From assembly GCA_965238215.1 (NCBI GenBank), contig OZ250180.1:1054001-1118000 (forward strand): 64,000 nt of DNA, given 5' to 3'. Below the pieces are notes generated by a model. The model saw only the letters and a list, made by a program, of their open reading frames with translations, was not told the origin of the DNA and did no database searches. Positions 8,119-19,497 of this stretch are shown one piece after another. A program made the position numbers and the translations under genes. The stretch comes from JAPULR01 sp965238215. Its GTDB lineage: Bacteria > Chloroflexota > Dehalococcoidia > Lucifugimonadales > GCA-2712585. The first letter of the stretch is position 1, and each line of letters begins with the position of its first letter.

Positions 8119-8193
8119 TGGTAGCGGGGACAGGACTCGAACCTGTGACCTTCGGGTTATGAGCCCGACGAGCTGCCACTGCTCCACCCCGCG
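8119..8193 (-). tRNA. tRNA-fMet (CAT), initiator
   Basis: A complete cloverleaf with CCA encoded (8119-8121). The anticodon loop is CTCATAA (anticodon CAT), closed by three consecutive G:C pairs (GGG/CCC), the hallmark of initiator tRNA. Acceptor pairs 2-7 are intact and position 1 is an unpaired C, as in formyl-methionine tRNA, but position 72 is T instead of the usual A. The D stem is GAGC/GCTC with A11:U24. It sits directly after the 23S rRNA gene, where a 5S gene is normally found. Confidence 0.95.
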
Positions 8194-8220
8194 ACGGTGG
8201 AAAGAGAATTGAGGTTTAAA

Positions 8221-8238
8221 GTTTGAAACTCTTAGCGC

Positions 8239-8246
<8 letters not shown>
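8221..8246 (-). other. 23S processing stem, 3' arm
   Basis: This 26-base segment is the reverse complement, with only two G:U-compatible differences, of 11224-11249 on the far side of the 23S gene. Together they form a long duplex flanking the mature rRNA, the expected substrate for RNase III. Confidence 0.85.
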
Positions 8247-11223
<2,977 letters not shown>

Positions 11224-11233
<10 letters not shown>

Positions 11234-11249
11234 CGCTAAGAATTTCAAA
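11224..11249 (-). other. 23S processing stem, 5' arm
   Basis: Partner of 8221-8246. On the minus strand it reads GTTTGAAATTCTTAGCGTGG and then GTCAAG, and pairs with the segment just past the 23S 3' end. Confidence 0.85.
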
Positions 11250-11275
11250 CTTAGCCTATTCTCTTTTTAAGGTGC

Positions 11276-11307
11276 AAAAGCGGCGGGCTGGTTCACCAAG
11301 CCGCCGC
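11276..11307 (-). promoter_or_regulatory. Leader hairpin with short T-run ahead of 23S rRNA
   Basis: On the minus strand a GC-rich stem (11280-11289 with 11299-11307, one bulge) is followed by TTTT. It lies between the rRNA promoter and the 5' processing arm. It resembles a weak terminator, so read-through by an antitermination complex, or a structural role in the leader, is likely. No clear boxA was found. Confidence 0.5.
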
Positions 11308-11379
11308 CCGAGTCAGTCCAACTCCGTCCAAAAGCTGTCTCAACCGTTGATTCGGTTCAGGACTGTCTCATTGCCAAGT

Positions 11380-11408
11380 ATTATAGGCCCAGCGCCCAAG
11401 GGCGTCAA
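11380..11408 (-). promoter_or_regulatory. Promoter of the 23S rRNA transcript
   Basis: On the minus strand TTGACG (11403-11408), a 17-base spacer and a perfect TATAAT (11380-11385) precede the rRNA by about 150 bases. This is the best promoter match in the window and explains independent expression of the 23S gene. Confidence 0.85.
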
Positions 11409-11524
11409 TACCCCGTCCGCCCAAAAAGCCACCTATATAGCGGCCCGCAACGGAAAGTGGATAGAGTTAGTAGTAGGAGTACACAAATTGAGGCGGGCCG
11501 TAAGAAGATGATGGGTTGTGAAGC

Positions 11525-11674
11525 GATTCGTTTTGAAGACAAATGGGTTTGGGGATTCGTTGTTGGGAAACTAAAGATTCGTTTCAAGCGTGGGGTCGAT
11601 CGGAATCTGAAACAAATATAGGGCAATTAGGGGTGTTTCAGGCATAGATTCCATTGTCTTCAGGATTCGTTTTT
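11525..11674. repeat. Intergenic cluster of GATTCGTTT motifs
   Basis: The noncoding stretch 11409-11938 is AT-richer than its surroundings and holds no credible gene. It contains four copies of GATTCGTT(T/G) at about 11525, 11554, 11576 and 11664, all in the same orientation. The same motif, as GAAACGA(A/G)TC, recurs at 36188-36314 and 56666-56820. It may bind a protein acting on the 23S promoter or on thrB; the function is unknown. Confidence 0.5.
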
Positions 11675-11938
11675 GTTTTTCTGATTTTTGGGGAAACAAA
11701 GCACATATTTGGGCAGGGCAAGGCAGAGATCGACGACGGCGTCTAAACGGAAGCGCAGCGCAGGGATGGCACGGTTTTGTTCATAGGGGTAAGTTAGCAC
11801 GGGAGGGGGATTTGATACAATCGAAGGATGTCACAGGGCTGGAGATAGAGCTGAATGACGGAATTAAGGCGGACTGAAGTGGGAGATGGGCGCAATTGTC
11901 ACTCACGCCGCTGATTGATATACTCCATCACCAGTTAG

Positions 11939-12862
11939 ATGATACCTCGCCAAGTCACCGTACGCGTCCCAGCTACTACCGCCAACCTTGGCCCTGCCTT
12001 CGACTGCATGGGCATGGCTCTCTGCATTTGGAACGAAATTGACGTTAGGCTGGGCGAGACAATCCGACCCACGGTCCGGATCACCGGCCAAGGCGAAGAT
12101 TCACTTCCACATGATGCCTCCAATCTGGTCTATCGCGCCTATTCCCGCCTTCTTCAAGAGACGGGACGCTCTCTTCCCGTCCCCGTCATCACGTGCCAGA
12201 ACGAAATTCCGCTGGAGCGGGGCTTGGGCAGCAGCGCCGCCGCCATCGTCGGCGGACTGGTAGCCGCCAACCATCTGGCCGGCAGTCCCCTCTCCCCGCA
12301 GGAGATTCTGCCCCTGGCCGTGGAGTTGGAAGGGCATCCGGACAACGTTGCCCCGGCCCTGCTGGGCGGGATACGCATCATAGTGCCCGGCCCAGAGTCC
12401 CTCATCGCCGCGCCAGTGCCTCTTCCGGCTGACCTTAGGGCTGTCCTATTCATCCCGGAGGTTTCTATTTCAACGGCTGATGCCAGGGCCGTTATGCCCG
12501 CCGTTGTGAGCCTTAATGACGCTCTCTTCAACGTGGGAAGGGCCGCTCTGCTTGTGAACGCCTTTGCGACGGGCCGGCTAGAAGATCTGAAGGCAGCGAC
12601 GGAAGATAGGCTCCACCAACCCCATAGAAGTCACCTGCTTCCGGCCATGCGATTGATAATTCAGGAGGCCCTCAAAGGCGGCGCCCTTGGGGCGTTCGTA
12701 TCCGGCAGCGGCTCGACGGTTCTGGCCCTGGCTCAGGGCCACGAGATGAGCGTCGCCTACGAGATGGCGGAGATGGCGCGTAAGACAAAAGTGCCCGGCC
12801 GCGCCATCATCACCTTCCCCTCAGAGAAGGGCGCCTACGTGGTGGACGAAAGCTCCCTATAG
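11939..12862 (+). CDS. thrB: Homoserine kinase
   Basis: A 307-residue cytosolic GHMP-family kinase that phosphorylates L-homoserine with ATP, the penultimate step of threonine synthesis. The N-terminal VPATTANLGPAFDCMGMAL is the homoserine-kinase signature. The ATP-binding loop is LERGLGSSAAAIVGG, followed by ELEGHPDNVAPALLGG, and the C-terminal GHMP motif is GAFVSGSGSTVLALA. Length is normal. The ATG at 11939 is preceded only by a weak ribosome site. The aspartate kinase of the same pathway lies 2.8 kb away on the other strand. Confidence 0.95.
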   Translation: MIPRQVTVRVPATTANLGPAFDCMGMALCIWNEIDVRLGETIRPTVRITGQGEDSLPHDASNLVYRAYSRLLQETGRSLPVPVITCQNEIPLERGLGSSAAAIVGGLVAANHLAGSPLSPQEILPLAVELEGHPDNVAPALLGGIRIIVPGPESLIAAPVPLPADLRAVLFIPEVSISTADARAVMPAVVSLNDALFNVGRAALLVNAFATGRLEDLKAATEDRLHQPHRSHLLPAMRLIIQEALKGGALGAFVSGSGSTVLALAQGHEMSVAYEMAEMARKTKVPGRAIITFPSEKGAYVVDESSL

Positions 12863-12975
12863 CTAGCTGAAGGGCAAGGCAGTGGTGGGACGAAAGCCTA
12901 CGGGAGGGTCAAGAACGGTACGAGCCGAAAGTGTCTAAGGGGTTGCGCTAAAGACTCCTACGCTGGCACCCGGTC

Positions 12976-13383
12976 TTAGCGTTCTATCCAGCGCCTGAGA
13001 CGTTCCCACTTGGAAGGCTGGATACCGTCATCCAGCATCCTGCCGCGCCACTGCTTCTCCTCCGAACCAGGTTTGACGAAGAGAAGTCCGTAGACGATGA
13101 CAAACAGGATCAGGCCGGCCCAGATGGGCAAGAGGAACTTGAAGTTCTCCACGAAGAGATAGTTGAAGGCGTTATAGAGAACGAAGGAAACGACTATAAG
13201 GATGATTCCCGCAAGAACAACTTTGTTGGGAGAGACGCGTAAGATGATTCGAAGCCGACCAAGACGGGAAAGCAACCCGCTTGCCTTGGGGGGTTCTTCT
13301 ACACCGTCGGCAACGCTCTTCCCTCCAGAGCGCTCTGACTCCTTGAGGATCTCCTCAATCTGTCTAATGTATTTATCGGACAT
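12976..13383 (-). CDS. Membrane protein of unknown function, 135 residues
   Basis: Not recognised. From MSDKYIRQIEEIL (ATG at 13383) the protein has a charged N-terminal part with a short amphipathic helix, two transmembrane segments (residues ~53-75 and ~84-104) and a basic, Trp-containing tail ending WERLRRWIER. The frame extends upstream to 13449, but that extension is Thr/Cys-rich and not convincing. It precedes thrB tail to tail. No partner is evident. Confidence 0.7.
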   Translation of the reverse strand: MSDKYIRQIEEILKESERSGGKSVADGVEEPPKASGLLSRLGRLRIILRVSPNKVVLAGIILIVVSFVLYNAFNYLFVENFKFLLPIWAGLILFVIVYGLLFVKPGSEEKQWRGRMLDDGIQPSKWERLRRWIER

Positions 13384-13534
13384 GGTCTGGTGAGTGCAAA
13401 CCAGCGTACTGGTAATTTGCCCCTGTGTGGGACATGTATATCTATGCATATGATTCTACAATAGGCTGTCGCCTATGACAACGAAGAAAGGCCTGCACAG
13501 GACGAGATCCAGCCTGGAGATGAAAGGTTGGGCG

Positions 13535-14368
13535 CTACTCGTCGCCGCTATCGTCCATGCTGACCATGGCGCGCACTAACTCCCTGCCGGAAGGCATGGG
13601 AACCTCTTCGCCGTCTTGCGTCCACATAGCCGTAGGGTCGTCCCGGGGGCCCTCTTCGATTTCTCCATCGAAGTCAAAGGTCAGCAGACTATCCCTAATT
13701 TGGCCGCGGTAGGCGTCTATGCCGGTTGCGGGGAAGGAAGGGACACCGCCGAGTCTGGGGTCGCGGTAGGTCTCACGGATGATGACAGTGATCCGGTCGG
13801 AGCCGGCGCTAAGGATAGCGCCCTCGTAACGGTTTCCCTGATTGATGAGGCGTACCAGGCGGCTACCCAGGCGCGGCTCCACGTACCCGAGAACGTCTTC
13901 GTCTAAGCTCTTGACTACGAGGGTGTGGTTATGCACTTCCAGCATCACGCCATCGCCTCCCGACACTTTGGCCGCCGCCTCTTCGGATGCTGCGATGCGA
14001 AGGGCGGTTATGCCGGACTTTCCGCTCTCCTCCAGGAAGAGGCGGGGAACCACTCGACGGGCGGTGTGAGAAGATGCTGCTCCACGAGGGAGGCGCTCCA
14101 GGCGAGTCAAGTTCTTTTTGGCTATGTTGTTGTGGGGCGCCAGGGTCAAGACCTTCTCGAAGGAGGTTCTGGCCCTGTCGTAGTAGCCCGCTTCCAAGCA
14201 GGCCTTGCCCAGGCGATTCAGGGCCTCGGTGTTGTTAGGGAAGTAGTAAAGAATTTCCTCGTTGATGGCCGCCGCTTCCTCCCATCGCCCGTCCAGGGCG
14301 TGTTGTACGGCCGTTTTGGACTTCAAATCCTTCAGTCTTGTTGCGTCTATTGAGTGGGTTAGTTCCAT
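13535..14368 (-). CDS. TPR-repeat protein
   Basis: A 277-residue soluble protein. Residues ~15-90 form two or three tetratricopeptide repeats (HALDGRWEEAAAINEEILYY, ALNRLGKACLEAGYYDRAR, SFEKVLTLAPHNNIAKKNL). After a basic linker comes an all-beta region (VMLEVHNHTLVVKSLDEDVL, YVEPRLGSRLVRLINQGNRY, YEGAILSAGSDRITVIIRET) and an acidic C-terminus. TPRs mediate protein contacts; the beta region resembles a small nucleic-acid- or ligand-binding fold but cannot be named. The ribosome site AAAGAGAAAG precedes the ATG. Confidence 0.75.
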   Translation of the reverse strand: MELTHSIDATRLKDLKSKTAVQHALDGRWEEAAAINEEILYYFPNNTEALNRLGKACLEAGYYDRARTSFEKVLTLAPHNNIAKKNLTRLERLPRGAASSHTARRVVPRLFLEESGKSGITALRIAASEEAAAKVSGGDGVMLEVHNHTLVVKSLDEDVLGYVEPRLGSRLVRLINQGNRYEGAILSAGSDRITVIIRETYRDPRLGGVPSFPATGIDAYRGQIRDSLLTFDFDGEIEEGPRDDPTAMWTQDGEEVPMPSGRELVRAMVSMDDSGDE

Positions 14369-14713
14369 TTTCTTTCTCTTTTCAAGGGGGTTAATTATTG
14401 TACGGCAATGCTAAGGCAGTCCTATACGGCCCTGGCAAGGGATGGGATGACATTTATCTGCGAAGTTCAGGCCGTTCTACCGTTGGTGCTTTTGAAACAG
14501 GGTATAGACTTACACTAAGATGGGGCTGGGGTCAAGACATTTTTGGCAAAATTTGGCGCACATTTTGCTTTTTCCCCCAAAATGGTGTGCTTTTCTACAA
14601 TATACGTAGCAGACAGGACGTTGGACTTGTGACGGTTGGCCTGGTTGAGACCAATTTTGCCTTTCGACTTTGGGCAAAGAGAGAACCAATTGACGGGCCA
14701 GGGACGACAACGG
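14369..14713. other. 345-bp gap between TPR gene and aspartate kinase
   Basis: No credible gene. The only structure seen is a weak AT-rich hairpin (14546-14552 with 14562-14568) followed by five T on the plus strand. A TACAAT -10-like element for the TPR gene lies at 14397-14402 on the minus strand without a good -35. Confidence 0.5.
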
Positions 14714-16006
14714 CTAGCCTGCGTCCAGACGGAACGCGGCGTGCAGGGCCCTGACGGCTTCTTCCACCTGCGCCTCGGCAACTAGGCAGGTAATCCGAAT
14801 CTCCGACGTGGTTATCATCTCTATGTTGATACGGGCTTCGGCGAGGGCTCGGAACATCCGTGAAGCATAACCCGGCGCGTCCAGCATTCCCACGCCAACG
14901 ATACTGACCTTGCTGAGGGAGTTATCCGACAAAACATCCGCCGCGGCGACGGTATCCGCCACGGCCCGCACCCGCTCCAGGGCCTCCTGTAAGTCTCCCT
15001 GGGCGACGGTGAAGCTGAGGTCCGTTACCTTGTTGACTCCAGTGTTCTGTACGATAGTATCGACGCTTATGCCCACGTCGGACAAGGGCTCGAAGAGGGC
15101 CGCGGCAATGCCCGGACGGTCCGGCACGCCCCGCAGTGTTATCTTCGACACGTTACGGTCGTGGGCAACGCCGGTTACCTTCATCCGGTGTTCCATTGTT
15201 TTTTCGTTCATCTCGGTTTCTCCAGAAATAGGGGCGTCTCCGCGACTTAACATTGGGACTCGGTAGGATAGACTATCAGGGTCTCCGTGAATGAGGGTGC
15301 CCGGTTCATTGCCAAAGGTGGAGGCGACGTATACGGGAATGTCGTATACGGAGGCCAACTCTATAGAGCGGGGATGCATCTTTGCGCCGTAGGCGGCCAG
15401 TTCCAGCATCTCATGGTAGGTTATTTTTTCCAGCTTGCGAGCGCCGGGGACTATTCGAGGGTCGGCGGTGTATATGCCCTTGACGTCGGTATAGACCTCG
15501 CAACGCTGGGCGTCGAGGGCGGCAGCCAGGGCAACCGCCGACGTGTCGGAGCCTCCCCTGCCCAGAGTCGTAACGTCCAACTCGTCGGTGAACCCCTGGA
15601 AACCCGCCACAACCACCACCTTGCCCACGCTCAGCTCGCTACGAATGCGTTGGGCGTCCACGCTGTGGATGCGGGCGCGCCCGTGAAGCGTGTCGGTGTG
15701 AATGCCCGCCTGGAGCCCGGTAAGGGCGATGGCGTCGCAGCCGATTGACCGCAGGGCCATGGCCATGAGGGTGCATGAGACGATTTCCCCGGAAGAGAGG
15801 AGGAGGTCCAACTCCCTGGGGGCCGGCTTGTCGGAAACCCGATGGGCAAGGTCGATAAGCTCGTCGGTGGTATCCCCCATGGCCGAAACCACCGCAACCA
15901 CCTGGACGCCGCCGGACGCGGCGTCGGCGATACGTCGGGCCACAGCGCGAATCATCTGAGCGTCAGCAAGAGAACTGCCGCCGTATTTCTGAACGACGAT
16001 AGGCAT
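14714..16006 (-). CDS. lysC: Aspartate kinase with two ACT domains
   Basis: A 430-residue enzyme that phosphorylates aspartate, the entry to lysine, threonine and methionine synthesis. The start MPIVVQKYGGSSLADA (ATG at 16006) contains the kinase K-x-G-G-S motif, and a TTG nine codons upstream is less likely. LGRGGSDTSAVALAAAL and YTDVKGIYTADPRIVPGA follow. Two C-terminal ACT domains (from ~residues 265 and 340; SKITLRGVPDRPGIAAALF and KVSIVGVGMLDAPGYASRMF) indicate feedback control by lysine and/or threonine. It stands alone, without asd or dapA. Confidence 0.95.
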   Translation of the reverse strand: MPIVVQKYGGSSLADAQMIRAVARRIADAASGGVQVVAVVSAMGDTTDELIDLAHRVSDKPAPRELDLLLSSGEIVSCTLMAMALRSIGCDAIALTGLQAGIHTDTLHGRARIHSVDAQRIRSELSVGKVVVVAGFQGFTDELDVTTLGRGGSDTSAVALAAALDAQRCEVYTDVKGIYTADPRIVPGARKLEKITYHEMLELAAYGAKMHPRSIELASVYDIPVYVASTFGNEPGTLIHGDPDSLSYRVPMLSRGDAPISGETEMNEKTMEHRMKVTGVAHDRNVSKITLRGVPDRPGIAAALFEPLSDVGISVDTIVQNTGVNKVTDLSFTVAQGDLQEALERVRAVADTVAAADVLSDNSLSKVSIVGVGMLDAPGYASRMFRALAEARINIEMITTSEIRITCLVAEAQVEEAVRALHAAFRLDAG

Positions 16007-16090
16007 TACAGGGTTCTTTAGGAGGCCACTCAAATGTTTGCGCCCGCTAGCGACGACTGGCAGATCATCCCCGACTAGCCGAAGAAAACT

Positions 16091-17923
16091 CTAGACGGCG
16101 CATTCCCCCTCGCCGCGCTCCACCTTGTACGTCACCGTCTTCTCCCAATCCATGTACAGCCCCTGGGAGTCTCCGTTCAGGGACGGAATGTCGGCGCATT
16201 TCTCCGCCAACTCCTTGATGGGCGCGGCGCCGACCCTGGCCAAGAAGTCGTTGAACTTCTCACCCTGCTCTCGATTTTCCTGGAAGTGCTCCGCAATCAT
16301 ACGCACCAGCTGGGGGACCTTCTTGGCCGGGACTTTCGCCCTTGGGATGCGTACACCATAGGCGGTTTCTTCCGAGGCGCCGTCTCCGTATTGCCCGCCC
16401 AGGAATAGTTCATAAGCCGGAATCTGCATACCGGACGGGTCCTTCATAGCGGCGCCGTGGAACCCGATGTTGGCAACGTGGTGCTGCCCGCATCCGTTGG
16501 GGCAGCCGCTGATCTTCACGTGCATTTCTTTGACCGCGGGGTCCTGGTAGGCCGCGGGATTGCCCAGAAGCTCTTCCCTGACGGCTCTTCCAAGGCCCAT
16601 TGAAGACGTGATGCCCAGTTTGCAGCTGTCCGTGCCGGGACACGACACCACGTTGGTGATGCCGTGGGCGTCCGGCTCCGAAAGTCCAATGGCGTCCAAC
16701 GCCTTCCAAAGGTCGAACAGTAGGCCTTCCGGCACCCACCGGAGGGCCAAGTTCTGCTCCAAGGTAGTCCTGGCGGACCCTCCCGTGAACTCCCGGACTA
16801 TCTCGGCCAGCGCAGGGAACTGGTCCACCTCTATGTCACCCTGGGGCACGGTCACGTGAACAAGCAGATATCCCGCTTGCTTCTGAGGCGTGACGTTGGT
16901 CTCCTTCCAATACAGGAACTCCTTGGGGAGCTCGTGCCCGTTGGACGGGGCCGCAACCAACGCCGGCGGCGATTCACTGTAGACCTGGTCCAACGCCATG
17001 AGCGGCTTCGGGTCGACAGGATCCACCTTCTCTAACTCCTCTTCCACCATTGCTTTGAAGGCGTCGAAGCCAATCCTGTGAATGAGCACTTTGATTCGCG
17101 CCATCATCCGGTTCTTCCGCAGCATGTCGGCCCGCTCGAAGACCCGCCAGATGGCCGTGGCCACCCGCAAATAATCTTCCATGGAAACGAAATCGTAGAG
17201 CGTCTGGCCCAGCTTCGGCATGATGGAAGTGCCGCCGCCTACCAGGACCTTGAAGCCCCGTTGGGCGTCGGCGCCCTCCCCGCGCACCTGGGCGATGTAG
17301 GCCAGGTCGTGAAGGGGAGAGATTATGTCGTCATGATCGGCGCAGCCCGTGAAGGAAGTCTTGAACTTGCGCGGGAAATTCTGCGTCAGCGGATGCCGCA
17401 CCGCATAGCGCACGTAAGCGGCCAGATAGGGGGTAACGTCAAAGAGTTCATCGGGGCAGACGCCGGATTGAGGCGGTGCAACCACGTTTCGCACGGTGTT
17501 GGCGCAAGCCTCCCGCGTGCTCAAGCCCACCTTGCCCAGAATCTCCATTGCCTCAGCGCAGTCCTCCAGGGTCATGTGGTGCAGCTGGATGTTCTCCCTG
17601 GTGGTGATGTGACCCTTCTTCAGAGGCGTGTACTTCTCTACGATCTCCCCAAGGCTCTCAAGGGCCTCCGGCGTAAGCACGCCGCCCGGCACTTTGATGC
17701 GAAACATCTGCGCGTCGGGCTGACGCTGGCCGTAAACTCCCTGGTGCAGCCGGAAAGCCATGAAGGGAGCTTCCTCCAACTGTCCTGCCCGGAACAGCTT
17801 CACCTCGTCACGGTATTCCTCCACTTCTTCGTAAAGATAGGGGATGATTCCGTTGGACAGCTTGGCGAGTTGCTGACTGTCCTTATGCTTTTCCGATTGA
17901 GTCCTACGCGTCTTCTGAATCAA
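16091..17923 (-). CDS. Ferredoxin-type nitrite/sulfite reductase (siroheme)
   Basis: A 610-residue cytosolic six-electron reductase converting sulfite to sulfide or nitrite to ammonia. Two ferredoxin-like half-domains precede two siroheme/4Fe-4S domains. The cluster-siroheme Cys ligands are Cys428 and Cys434 (CPGTDSC) and Cys474 and Cys478 (CPNGC). The signature TTRENIQLHHM lies near residue 107. Sequence alone does not settle sulfite versus nitrite; no nitrate or sulfate assimilation gene is adjacent. It starts at TTG 17923, seven bases after AGGAG, and the frame has no better start. A hairpin plus T-run lies just upstream of the ribosome site. Confidence 0.92.
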   Translation of the reverse strand: MIQKTRRTQSEKHKDSQQLAKLSNGIIPYLYEEVEEYRDEVKLFRAGQLEEAPFMAFRLHQGVYGQRQPDAQMFRIKVPGGVLTPEALESLGEIVEKYTPLKKGHITTRENIQLHHMTLEDCAEAMEILGKVGLSTREACANTVRNVVAPPQSGVCPDELFDVTPYLAAYVRYAVRHPLTQNFPRKFKTSFTGCADHDDIISPLHDLAYIAQVRGEGADAQRGFKVLVGGGTSIMPKLGQTLYDFVSMEDYLRVATAIWRVFERADMLRKNRMMARIKVLIHRIGFDAFKAMVEEELEKVDPVDPKPLMALDQVYSESPPALVAAPSNGHELPKEFLYWKETNVTPQKQAGYLLVHVTVPQGDIEVDQFPALAEIVREFTGGSARTTLEQNLALRWVPEGLLFDLWKALDAIGLSEPDAHGITNVVSCPGTDSCKLGITSSMGLGRAVREELLGNPAAYQDPAVKEMHVKISGCPNGCGQHHVANIGFHGAAMKDPSGMQIPAYELFLGGQYGDGASEETAYGVRIPRAKVPAKKVPQLVRMIAEHFQENREQGEKFNDFLARVGAAPIKELAEKCADIPSLNGDSQGLYMDWEKTVTYKVERGEGECAV

Positions 17924-17934
17924 CTGCCGCTCCT

Positions 17935-17975
17935 AAAAACAAAATGCGCCTCTTCACTCCAGTGTAGAGAGGCGC
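17935..17975 (-). promoter_or_regulatory. Hairpin plus T-run immediately before the reductase ribosome site
   Basis: On the minus strand a perfect 8-bp stem (GCGCCTCT/AGAGGCGC, arms 17968-17975 and 17946-17953) is followed by ATTTTGTTTTT, which runs straight into AGGAG and the TTG start. This has the form of an intrinsic terminator placed in a 5' leader, so it could act as an attenuator. No known sulfur or SAM riboswitch aptamer was recognised upstream. The remaining gap, 17976-18266, shows nothing else. Confidence 0.5.
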
Positions 17976-18266
17976 AGCCCTTTGGCTTCAACTTTCGTCC
18001 TCCCCTATGGAGGACAGATACAGAGATGGAAAAGGTCGTCTGGGTATCTCATCCCAAATAGTCTATTCCCACACTAGACAACTGTCAACCAACCCTGAAC
18101 CGGGTCGCAATCCTTCAGACCCGATAGGCGAGGTCGAGCCGTCCGGTCCCCCTATGAGCCTGTTGGCTTCCTTCATGGGCCAACTGCCGCCATCGGCGAC
18201 ATATTTCTGCAACATTTCTTCGTTACGGTAGGCGCCATCACGGATTATTCAGGAAGGAAGCATAAG

Positions 18267-19388
18267 ATGTTTTGCAAGAAGATGTTTACCAAAAAGTTCC
18301 TGGTTGGAGCGGTATGTGGGGCTATACTCTCCGCGGCGATACTCGTCGGCTGCACCGGAGACACGAAACCGGAAGGTGGCCGTGGTATTGACCCCGCCGA
18401 GGTGACTCAAGTCATGCCCGAGCGGGGCGGCAGCGAGTCCGGCGGCGAGCATGGCAGCGCAACCGCCGGTACCGAGGGCGGTGGTGAACACAGCGGCTCC
18501 GGCGGCGGCGAAACCCGCCCTGCCCCCGGCGGAGAGGGCAGCGGCGCCAATGCCCTGGCCCTGGATGAGACCTTCGACATGGTTCGCAGCGGCGCCCGGC
18601 TGATAATGAACTACGACGCTGCAAGCAACTCCTTCATTGGCGCCGTGGAGAACACGACCAACAACGTCCTGAACCAGGTCAGGATCGAAGTCCACCTCTC
18701 CAACGGAACGGAGCTTGGTCCCACCACTCCCATAGACTTGGCTCCTGGCGAAGTCGTAGATGTCAAACTGCCTGCCACGGCGGCGCCATTCGCCGGATGG
18801 ATAGCGCATGCCGAGGTTGGCGGAGGCGAGTCGGGTGGCGGTGAGTCGGGCAGCGAAGGCGGCCGCGGCGAGTCGGGCGGCGCTGAGAGTGGAGAAGCCG
18901 CTATGTCCAGCCCGACCATTTCCCTCGGACAATCCTGGAACGGCGTACTCGGCGGACTGGCTGTTTCCGCCCAGTACGATGCGGCAACCCAATCGGTCCA
19001 TACAACGGTGCAAAACACCCTCTCGCAGACGCTCTGCTACGTACAGGCCGAACCTCACCTGAAGTCGGGAACGACGACGGTGGGAGAGCTTGGTCCCGAC
19101 ATGCTGGGAGATCTGAACCCCGGACAGCAGGCAACGTCCATTCTGGCAGTCGCCAGTGAACCGAATCTCGCGGGAGTCGCCTACGACGGATACGTCGTTC
19201 ACATGGAAGTGTTCGACTGCGCCGGCCCTGGTCCTGTACCACACACAGGAGGAGGAAGTGGAGAGGGCGCTGAAGCCAGCGGCGAAGGCGGTGAAGGCGG
19301 AAGCGGCGAGTCCGGCAGTGAGCATGACGGCCGCAACGAGGCCGGCGGCGAACACGACAATCGCGGCGAGCGTCCAGGTCGTCGCTAG
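18267..19388 (+). CDS. Gly/Ser/Glu-rich lipoprotein with two repeated beta domains
   Basis: A 373-residue exported lipoprotein (lipobox ILVGC, Cys29). Two homologous ~85-residue domains are visible: residues ~98-185 (TFDMVRSGARLIMNYDAASN ... HAEV) and ~225-315 (SWNGVLGGLAVSAQYDAATQ ... HMEVF). Each pairs a D-A-A-[ST] turn with V-x-N-T and a late L-x-P-G motif, suggesting an FxLYD-like immunoglobulin-type fold. They are separated and flanked by low-complexity Gly-Glu-Ser linkers with His, which may bind metal or stay flexible. It has a good ribosome site (AGGAAGG). It lies 110 bases ahead of a two-component system and may be the surface partner of that sensor. The function is unknown. Confidence 0.8.
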   Translation: MFCKKMFTKKFLVGAVCGAILSAAILVGCTGDTKPEGGRGIDPAEVTQVMPERGGSESGGEHGSATAGTEGGGEHSGSGGGETRPAPGGEGSGANALALDETFDMVRSGARLIMNYDAASNSFIGAVENTTNNVLNQVRIEVHLSNGTELGPTTPIDLAPGEVVDVKLPATAAPFAGWIAHAEVGGGESGGGESGSEGGRGESGGAESGEAAMSSPTISLGQSWNGVLGGLAVSAQYDAATQSVHTTVQNTLSQTLCYVQAEPHLKSGTTTVGELGPDMLGDLNPGQQATSILAVASEPNLAGVAYDGYVVHMEVFDCAGPGPVPHTGGGSGEGAEASGEGGEGGSGESGSEHDGRNEAGGEHDNRGERPGRR

Positions 19389-19447
19389 AGCCAATCGGAT
19401 TAGACCAACGAAACATTTAAGTGAGATAATCTCACCGGGGACGTATC

Positions 19448-19479
19448 CCGTCATAGATGCGGTGCCGCATCTATGACGG
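19448..19479. promoter_or_regulatory. Perfect 15-bp palindrome upstream of the response regulator
   Basis: CCGTCATAGATGCGG, two bases, then its exact reverse complement. It ends six bases before CGGAGG, the ribosome site of the response regulator gene. There is no T-run, so it is not a normal terminator. It could be a dimeric regulator's operator, for example autoregulation by the adjacent OmpR-type protein (although those usually bind direct repeats), or an RNA hairpin affecting translation. Confidence 0.75.
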
Positions 19480-19497
19480 TTCCTCGGAGGACCGGCA

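Noticed and set aside
17078..18061. A 327-codon plus-strand frame opposite the siroheme reductase
   Set aside because: The opposite strand carries unmistakable Cys motifs; this frame is His/Leu-rich shadow translation.
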